The position numbers and the translations under genes are program-made. A stretch of 64,000 nucleotides of DNA. Origin: Hofstenia miamia. Lineage: Eukaryota; Xenacoelomorpha; Acoela. The stretch spans positions 3,596,269 through 3,660,268 of the forward strand of contig SCFE01000002.1 in NCBI GenBank assembly GCA_004352715.1, given 5' to 3'. This document shows, piece after piece, positions 57,618 to 64,000 of this stretch (within the stretch, counting starts at the first letter, position 1; every line of letters starts with the position of its first letter). The notes under the pieces are model-generated. The model ran no database searches. It saw only the letters and a program-made list of their open reading frames with translations, and was not told where the DNA came from.

Positions 57618-59457
57618 TATCATACTTTACAAACTATTCTTTGGTGAATAATGATAGTTTTGCACCAGTATTAAATTTTGCATGAATAGCTTAGTATATT
57701 CATAAATTGGTGTGTACATGCAATCAAAAGCTTAATAAATATTGATATTCAAAATTTGTTAAAATCCCATAAAATTTATTTAATTTACATTAAAGCTAGC
57801 AACGTATTGGTATTTTTTACAAATTTTGAATATCATTATTATTAAGTGTTCATATTAAGATTTCATCGTTGTACAATTTTAATAAGCGATATGTATATTC
57901 GCAAAGTTTCTCTAGAAAATCAGTATTTCCTTTTTCTGTTGGAGAAACTGAAGATTTAATATAATAGCTTTTTTCATTGGTTTACCAAATCGGCTTTAAT
58001 GGTAAAAAAAATCAAAAATACATTATTTCATTTCAAAGGTTTAGTTTATTGTTTATTGTATATGGAGGTTGTGTAGGATCATCTTGCTTCTTCCACGTTG
58101 AATAAACTTTTCATGTCGACCTATTTCTTGACGTCAAAAAACAATCTTATTTCAAATATAAAGTTGTTTGTTGCAATCTATTTAACTTTTTCAAAGAATT
58201 TCTGTTTTCCTACTTCCTTTTTAGTTTCGATTCTGTGGTATTATATGTCATGAAATATAGAGCAATATGCCAATGCACGAGCATTACATCGATACAACTA
58301 GACAACGAATTACATTAATTATCAAATTCAGCTTTTATTAAGCAAATATTGGCTGTTGTTTCCAGCTTTTTCTATTACCCATAGATTACATACTGACTGT
58401 TCGATGCTAAGTTGCTTTTCAGAATACCCCAAAAAATATAATTTATTGTTTATTTTGCATCTGATTAAAAATTTATATCTTCATAGACAAGGTCTATTTG
58501 GGAAAATCCGTCTAAGATATAGATATTTACTAATGATTGAGAACAGTAAAACGCATACTCGAATTCAGCTTTAAATGGTTTATTTGAAACCATGCGACAG
58601 TTCGGACATTCAAATTTTTCGAACGTTTATATGCACGTATATATAAAATGTAATATATCTGCAGAGTACTTGCTATAAAAAACCATGTGGTTTTGTAGAT
58701 GCTAGATGCTAAAGCAGCTGAAAAGTTTTTGAAAAATTTAAACTGATACTTAAATAATTTGACCCATATTTCTTAAATGCAGTGTAAAATTCTGTGAAAA
58801 AATCTAATCCAGATTGTTCTTGTGCTTAAAGTGAAAACAGTTGTATATGATAAAGTCCCATTAATCAATTAATTTATTCTACCTCCTACGTCTTTGTTTT
58901 TAGACCAGTTTTCGAAAACTCAACTTTTATTTGATTGTGAAATTAATGCTCAAAATAATATACATTTTAATTCACTAGAATTCGACTTATCGAAAGTTAT
59001 CTAAAGTAGAAATTTCTTTAAGTTTTCCATAGTTGTATATTATTTGAAATTATGTGTAGTATATTTTCCAATTGGAAGATTTTTCAGACTTTTGTTTTTT
59101 AATCATTTTAACTTGGTATTAAATTATTGGAAATATATACATATGAAATTTTAATGGTCTTTGTCTGGATCAAATTAACCATAATATTTTGTTAAGCAAA
59201 CTCCACATAAATTTATTGTATAGATAAAGGGTCAAATTCGTAGTAATGTGTACAAACTCTACTTAGAAATTCCTTTTTCAAATTAAATACGTTTATTTAG
59301 GTATAAAGGATCAGCAAATTACAGCATGTTTAAAATTTTCTTTTTGATGATGATTCATGGTAAATACCTGTCTTTTACAGCATTTCTCAAATCTTGGTTG
59401 CCATTTCTTTTATGGACAAGTATTGTCATTTTCATTATATTTGTTGTATATGTTTAA
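53050..59457 (+). CDS. TMEM222: TMEM222 family membrane protein gene (3 exons)
   Basis: Small membrane protein of the TMEM222 (DUF778, RTE1-like) family; its biochemical role is not settled. Exons 53050-53203 (ATG 53075), 57374-57570 and 59301-59457 join to 160 codons plus TAA. N-terminal RYPYSIVWTPLPLISWIIPF and IGHVGICHSNGIIRDF; central GPYVIGEDDMAFGWP and KLDP; CWDNCHNHVGYALNLMRYKG, the conserved Cys/His core; then MMIHGKYLSFTAFLKSWLPF and a strongly hydrophobic C-terminus ending FVVYV. Two to three membrane segments are likely. The human protein is about 208 residues because of a longer N-terminus. All splice sites are GT-AG and phases agree (0, then 2). Intron 1 contains two 1000-N gaps and a misplaced-looking contig. 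It lies divergent from KIF21. Confidence 0.93.
53433..54432. other. Assembly gap, exactly 1000 N
   Basis: Default-size gap inside TMEM222 intron 1; the true size is unknown. Confidence 0.98.
54433..55822. repeat. Gap-bounded contig duplicating 34638-36010
   Basis: Isolated between two 1000-N gaps, in TMEM222 intron 1. Near-identical to KIF21 intron sequence in the same orientation, with scattered substitutions, a 34-bp insertion near 54475-54508 and a single-N join at 54803. It carries the right end of the hAT-like element and the same unknown open stretch ([20 protein letters not shown], with one fewer Asp codon than the other copy). Confidence 0.85.
55823..56822. other. Assembly gap, exactly 1000 N
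   Basis: Default-size gap inside TMEM222 intron 1. Confidence 0.98.
56823..57242 (+). mobile_element. LINE 3' end in TMEM222 intron 1
   Basis: C-terminal end of a LINE ORF2 and its 3' UTR. The plus strand reads HSFFNRACTAANYILTRSPP, TAIDFFSPLPSFKKSLMGFL (about 56960-57080), of the wN.LP...f.....k..L type that closes many LINE ORFs. Next come CTGAGCCCTTCTCCAACTTC, CTTCAGCGGCTAATAAAGTC and an (ATT)n tail ending at about 57242. The tail lies 130 bp before TMEM222 exon 2. Sense orientation relative to the gene. Confidence 0.78.
57374..57570 (+). CDS. TMEM222: TMEM222 exon, conserved core
   Basis: 197 bp, 65 codons plus two bases. The acceptor is CTATTTAG before GGCCCTTATG; the donor is AATGAG followed by GTTTTG (weak, but it keeps the phase). 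It encodes GPYVIGEDDMAFGWPTMVWK, EAVHEACEVYKERVHILCWD and NCHNHVGYALNLM. A TA microsatellite begins only about 9 bases into the following intron. Confidence 0.92.
57578..57614. repeat. (TA)n microsatellite at an exon-proximal donor
   Basis: About 18 TA units directly behind the TMEM222 exon donor at 57571. Confidence 0.95.
57615..59300. other. TMEM222: TMEM222 intron 2, no element recognised
   Basis: 1.7 kb of AT-rich intron with no transposon or RNA signal. It is notably cleaner than the other introns in this window. Confidence 0.5.
59301..59457 (+). CDS. TMEM222: TMEM222 last exon
   Basis: 157 bp: one base completing Arg, 51 codons and TAA at 59455-59457. The acceptor is GTTTATTTAG. It encodes YKGSANYSMFKIFFLMMIHG, KYLSFTAFLKSW and the terminal membrane segment. 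The human counterpart of the same place reads GKYVSVGAFVRTWLPF, so the alignment is secure. Confidence 0.92.
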
Positions 59458-59699
59458 GCCGAAAATGTTTTATTCAGATGCTATGTAAAATATTCAATGT
59501 TGTATATGTTGATAAAAGTATTTTAATTTGATGTAATTTTTATTAAATTTTTTTGTTTCTCTTGTTTAATTTACTAACAAGACTTGCAACTAAGAAACGG
59601 GTTCACGCATCATTACTACATTTAAACTTTAACTTTGTATTATTCGAAAGTAATGAATTTGATAAAAGTTCCGTTTTATTTCTTGAAGTCGTCATCTAC

Positions 59700-59700
<1 letters not shown>

Positions 59701-59761
<61 letters not shown>

Positions 59762-60761
59762 NNNNNNNNNNNNNNNNNNNNNNNNNNNNNNNNNNNNNNN
59801 NNNNNNNNNNNNNNNNNNNNNNNNNNNNNNNNNNNNNNNNNNNNNNNNNNNNNNNNNNNNNNNNNNNNNNNNNNNNNNNNNNNNNNNNNNNNNNNNNNNN
59901 NNNNNNNNNNNNNNNNNNNNNNNNNNNNNNNNNNNNNNNNNNNNNNNNNNNNNNNNNNNNNNNNNNNNNNNNNNNNNNNNNNNNNNNNNNNNNNNNNNNN
60001 NNNNNNNNNNNNNNNNNNNNNNNNNNNNNNNNNNNNNNNNNNNNNNNNNNNNNNNNNNNNNNNNNNNNNNNNNNNNNNNNNNNNNNNNNNNNNNNNNNNN
60101 NNNNNNNNNNNNNNNNNNNNNNNNNNNNNNNNNNNNNNNNNNNNNNNNNNNNNNNNNNNNNNNNNNNNNNNNNNNNNNNNNNNNNNNNNNNNNNNNNNNN
60201 NNNNNNNNNNNNNNNNNNNNNNNNNNNNNNNNNNNNNNNNNNNNNNNNNNNNNNNNNNNNNNNNNNNNNNNNNNNNNNNNNNNNNNNNNNNNNNNNNNNN
60301 NNNNNNNNNNNNNNNNNNNNNNNNNNNNNNNNNNNNNNNNNNNNNNNNNNNNNNNNNNNNNNNNNNNNNNNNNNNNNNNNNNNNNNNNNNNNNNNNNNNN
60401 NNNNNNNNNNNNNNNNNNNNNNNNNNNNNNNNNNNNNNNNNNNNNNNNNNNNNNNNNNNNNNNNNNNNNNNNNNNNNNNNNNNNNNNNNNNNNNNNNNNN
60501 NNNNNNNNNNNNNNNNNNNNNNNNNNNNNNNNNNNNNNNNNNNNNNNNNNNNNNNNNNNNNNNNNNNNNNNNNNNNNNNNNNNNNNNNNNNNNNNNNNNN
60601 NNNNNNNNNNNNNNNNNNNNNNNNNNNNNNNNNNNNNNNNNNNNNNNNNNNNNNNNNNNNNNNNNNNNNNNNNNNNNNNNNNNNNNNNNNNNNNNNNNNN
60701 NNNNNNNNNNNNNNNNNNNNNNNNNNNNNNNNNNNNNNNNNNNNNNNNNNNNNNNNNNNNN
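59701..60761. repeat. (ATA)n microsatellite running into a 1000-N gap
   Basis: About 20 trinucleotide units (59701-59761) end at the gap 59762-60761. The tract is probably longer than shown. It lies 240 bp downstream of the TMEM222 stop codon. Confidence 0.95.
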
Positions 60762-61494
60762 TGTGACATCCAAGGAGATTTCTAAAACAAAACGTGCACA
60801 AATCGTGGTCCTATCAATGACTGGAAGGACTCAGCACGCTATATCGCTGCTATTGAAGATTCAACAAATAACAGTATCCTATACAATTCATCTGATCAAA
60901 GCGTTCCGGTGGTCCAAAGATATCATCAGAAAGAACTGACAAGTTGATGCATCAACGAGCTGTAGAAACGCCCACCATATCAGCCAAGGCAATATAAGGT
61001 TCAAAATGCGGTATTACCCCAACACCAAAAGTACGAACAATTCAACACCACTTGAAAAAAGATTTCGGCCTCAATGCATTCAAGCCGACTCGAAAACCGC
61101 TCCTTTCCAATTTGAAAACTGGACAGCTGAGAATTGGCGTCAAGTAATGTTTTCTGATGAGCCAACAATTGCACAGTTCTACAAACAGATGATATGAGCT
61201 TCGATTTCTTGGTCTGGACAGTGTGATATTTGGTTCCTGCCAAGGCTACCTATATCGGAGTGCTCGAAGAAAAGCTTCCACAGTGGATGGCGCTCCATGC
61301 CACCCAGCCAAGGTGTTGTGCCGACCTCAACGCAATCGAAAATGTCTGGTGATTAAGAAAAAGGTTTCGAAGCGGAAACCATCATCAATGGGGCAGTTGT
61401 GCAGTTATCAAAGATTGCGTCAGAACTGATAGACTCAATGCCTCGTCGAATTGAAGCCATCATAGAAGCCAAGGGTATAACTACGAAATATTGA
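60762..61494 (+). mobile_element. Tc1/mariner-like transposase, decayed
   Basis: Plus-strand transposase in broken frames. N-terminal SKEISKTKRAQIVVLSMTGR and TQHAISLLLKIQQITV (helix-turn-helix), truncated at its 5' end by the gap but complete in the repeat at 62091. Then NWTAENWRQVMFSDE (61115-61160), with the first catalytic Asp region; ADLNAIENVW (about 61320-61350), the DLN.IEN.W block carrying the catalytic Glu; and a C-terminal stretch AVVQLSKIASELIDSMPRRI, EAIIEAKGITTKY, stop at about 61493. The second-Asp region is missing or unreadable. Not active. Confidence 0.78.
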
Positions 61495-62201
61495 CAGTTC
61501 TCTGATGTTTGTTTGTGATTAAATATGAGTGCTAAATGAAATATCGATTTGATAAGTTCAAAATAATAAGTTTCACCACCTTGGCGGAGACGATATGGTC
61601 ATGGCTATCACGATCTTAAGCATTTAAAATTTAAAAAATTCGCATACTTCACATATCACATTCGCATATCCACAATTGGGCTGTATCGACACAAAACTGA
61701 GAACCGCGGGAGAATAAAATTCACATATATCGACATAAATAACTTTCATAAGCTGAAAAACAAACAACATTTGTTAAAACAGTAAGCTTTGATGCTTACA
61801 TTTTAAGAAGAGTTTGTTCCATTTATTTATAAATTNAAATTGCGAAAGTGATAATGCAAAAGCCACGTGGTAGTATGTAATACAGTAGAACTCGGATAAA
61901 TCAACAATTAGCATACAGTCCAAGCCAAAAATATTTGTGTCTAATTAACCATATTTGACATTTTCATTGCCCTGCGACGTCTGTAAAAGATCATTCCACA
62001 ACTAATCAATCAAATAATTTCCAGCTGCATTAACAGCGAGGTAATTTTGATTGGCAATAAATTTGCAAGTAATTCTGAAGGATTTCAGACTGTGACATCC
62101 AAGGAGATTTCTAAAACAAAACGTGCACAAATCGTGGTCCTATCAATGACTGGAAGGACTCAGCACGCTATATCGCTGCTATTGAAGATTCAACAAATAA
62201 C
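61495..62201. repeat. Flanks of the Tc1 relic, inverted copy of 51.5-51.96 kb
   Basis: 61755-61835 and 61837-62100 are reverse complements of the two sides of the 51.6-kb locus, joined by a single N at 61836 in permuted order. 62091-62201 repeats the first 110 bp of the Tc1 relic (60762-60871). The contig therefore looks like the two ends of one allele joined in the wrong order. Confidence 0.8.
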
Positions 62202-63201
62202 NNNNNNNNNNNNNNNNNNNNNNNNNNNNNNNNNNNNNNNNNNNNNNNNNNNNNNNNNNNNNNNNNNNNNNNNNNNNNNNNNNNNNNNNNNNNNNNNNNN
62301 NNNNNNNNNNNNNNNNNNNNNNNNNNNNNNNNNNNNNNNNNNNNNNNNNNNNNNNNNNNNNNNNNNNNNNNNNNNNNNNNNNNNNNNNNNNNNNNNNNNN
62401 NNNNNNNNNNNNNNNNNNNNNNNNNNNNNNNNNNNNNNNNNNNNNNNNNNNNNNNNNNNNNNNNNNNNNNNNNNNNNNNNNNNNNNNNNNNNNNNNNNNN
62501 NNNNNNNNNNNNNNNNNNNNNNNNNNNNNNNNNNNNNNNNNNNNNNNNNNNNNNNNNNNNNNNNNNNNNNNNNNNNNNNNNNNNNNNNNNNNNNNNNNNN
62601 NNNNNNNNNNNNNNNNNNNNNNNNNNNNNNNNNNNNNNNNNNNNNNNNNNNNNNNNNNNNNNNNNNNNNNNNNNNNNNNNNNNNNNNNNNNNNNNNNNNN
62701 NNNNNNNNNNNNNNNNNNNNNNNNNNNNNNNNNNNNNNNNNNNNNNNNNNNNNNNNNNNNNNNNNNNNNNNNNNNNNNNNNNNNNNNNNNNNNNNNNNNN
62801 NNNNNNNNNNNNNNNNNNNNNNNNNNNNNNNNNNNNNNNNNNNNNNNNNNNNNNNNNNNNNNNNNNNNNNNNNNNNNNNNNNNNNNNNNNNNNNNNNNNN
62901 NNNNNNNNNNNNNNNNNNNNNNNNNNNNNNNNNNNNNNNNNNNNNNNNNNNNNNNNNNNNNNNNNNNNNNNNNNNNNNNNNNNNNNNNNNNNNNNNNNNN
63001 NNNNNNNNNNNNNNNNNNNNNNNNNNNNNNNNNNNNNNNNNNNNNNNNNNNNNNNNNNNNNNNNNNNNNNNNNNNNNNNNNNNNNNNNNNNNNNNNNNNN
63101 NNNNNNNNNNNNNNNNNNNNNNNNNNNNNNNNNNNNNNNNNNNNNNNNNNNNNNNNNNNNNNNNNNNNNNNNNNNNNNNNNNNNNNNNNNNNNNNNNNNN
63201 N
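62202..63201. other. Assembly gap, exactly 1000 N
   Basis: Default-size gap. Confidence 0.98.
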
Positions 63202-63498
63202 TCATTCTTTTTTTTTTTCAAAAATATCTCATAGTATTTCTGATATAAGTGTATTCCTTTTATTCCAATCATTAGAGTCATTTGCACATTGGCTCTGCTA
63301 GTGTGTGCCAATTCATCTGGTATTACTGATTCTGGATAGAAGAACATAAAGACTTTTTAGACTTCTTGTGTTTGCCATATATTTGTAGAAAAAGGTGATG
63401 TTGTCTCTGAGCTCTGCTTTTGTTATCTCATTTGTGTCATTCTTGTTGATCTGCATCATTGTAATTATCTCCCTTCTCTTTGTGACATTGTAATAATG

Positions 63499-63990
63499 CT
63501 ATTGTTTATCCCAGATGCCTAACCATACTTCATTATTTACTCCCAAGAAGAGTATTTTGTTGTTCCTTTTTTCAATTTCATTTCCTAAATCTTTCAATTG
63601 CATGTTTATTGGTTTTCCTTTTGTGTATAATTGGTAGGGAGTTAATGTTCCTTCAATGTATACTCTTTCATGATTGTTGTTCATTAGCATTATTTCTTTT
63701 GACTTTTTGTATTCTTGTTTCTCAACTATTGCTGTTGCTTTTTCTTATGTATTTGTATACTACTTGTATTCCTGCAACTTTTACTTCTTTTGGTAGGCTC
63801 CACCTCAGAAGTATCATTGGCATTGAATTCATTTCCAGTGGTGTACATATTAGTATCTTCATTTTGATTTTCTTTTCAATTTCTCTATATGATGCTGTTG
63901 TTGTTGGTGCCATTACTAGCCCTATTGTTGCTGAATAGTTAGTCCTCTCTTGCTCATTTTCAACTCTATTTTTTCCTTCATTTCTATTCT
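63499..63990 (-). mobile_element. Unrecognised ORF fragments, probably transposon-borne
   Basis: On the minus strand from the window end: NEGKNRVENEQERTNYSATI, then MAPTTTASYREIEKKIKMKI, LICTPLEMNSMPMILLRWSL and PKEVKVAGIQVVYKYIRKSN (stop at about 63722), then in another frame RVYIEGTLTPYQLYTKGKPI and NNKILFLGVNNEVWLGIWDK (stop at 63499). These read like real protein with one frame change, but I do not recognise the family. It continues beyond the window. Confidence 0.35.
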
Positions 63991-64000
63991 TGAGGTGATG

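Noticed and set aside
1-64000. tRNA, rRNA or snRNA genes
   Set aside because: I looked for B-box-like GGTTCRAATCC and other hallmark stretches on both strands and saw none that would fold; a covariance-model scan would be decisive.

Overview
This is a eukaryotic, AT-rich, repeat-laden window. It looks like an invertebrate animal genome: there are two conserved animal genes with GT-AG introns, long introns packed with decayed transposons, CR1/L2-like LINEs, and piggyBac, hAT, Tc1/mariner and MULE-like relics. I cannot name the phylum from sequence alone. Nothing here is prokaryotic, and there is no CRISPR array or operon.

Two host genes can be assembled exon by exon. (1) A KIF21-type kinesin-4 gene on the minus strand. 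Seven coding exons (43894-43925, 42128-42359, 31468-31650, 31381-31425, 27758-27997, 23571-23702, 13127-13438) join in frame to 392 codons, giving the start codon, the complete motor domain and the beginning of the coiled-coil stalk. The rest of the stalk and the tail must lie beyond the low-coordinate end; I found no further exons below 13127. (2) A TMEM222 (DUF778/RTE1-like) membrane-protein gene on the plus strand. Three exons (53050-53203 with ATG at 53075, 57374-57570, 59301-59457) give 160 codons plus stop. The two genes are divergent, with about 9 kb between their start codons. No functional link between them is implied.

Layout: 1-13.1 kb is decayed transposons (a piggyBac, two head-to-tail CR1-like LINE halves, a second LINE family, an unclassified transposon-type ORF). 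13.1-43.9 kb is the KIF21 gene, whose introns hold Tc1, hAT and piggyBac relics, short non-autonomous elements with target-site duplications, and a nested element with a 27-bp perfect inverted repeat. 43.9-53.0 kb is intergenic, with a fold-back, MULE-like 599-bp element enclosing telomere-like tandem repeats, LINE 3' ends, a mariner-type relic and a hAT/ZMYM-type relic. 53.0-59.5 kb is TMEM222. 59.5-64 kb is gaps, a decayed Tc1 element and unrecognised sequence.

Assembly quality matters for reading this window. Four gaps are exactly 1000 N (default size) and two are of other sizes. Eight single-N joins exist, and most are flanked by near-identical local duplications in an A-n-A' or A-B-n-A'-n-B' order. 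Two small contigs bounded by 1000-N gaps (54433-55822 and 60762-62201) are near copies of sequence elsewhere in the window. These look like unmerged haplotypes or misplaced contigs rather than real segmental duplications.

I did not find a convincing novel multi-gene system. The most interesting items are the fold-back element at 44076-44674, the nested 27-bp-TIR element at 32638-33722, two short hAT-type elements with 8-bp target duplications, and a decayed 2A-like motif at the start of a LINE ORF2.
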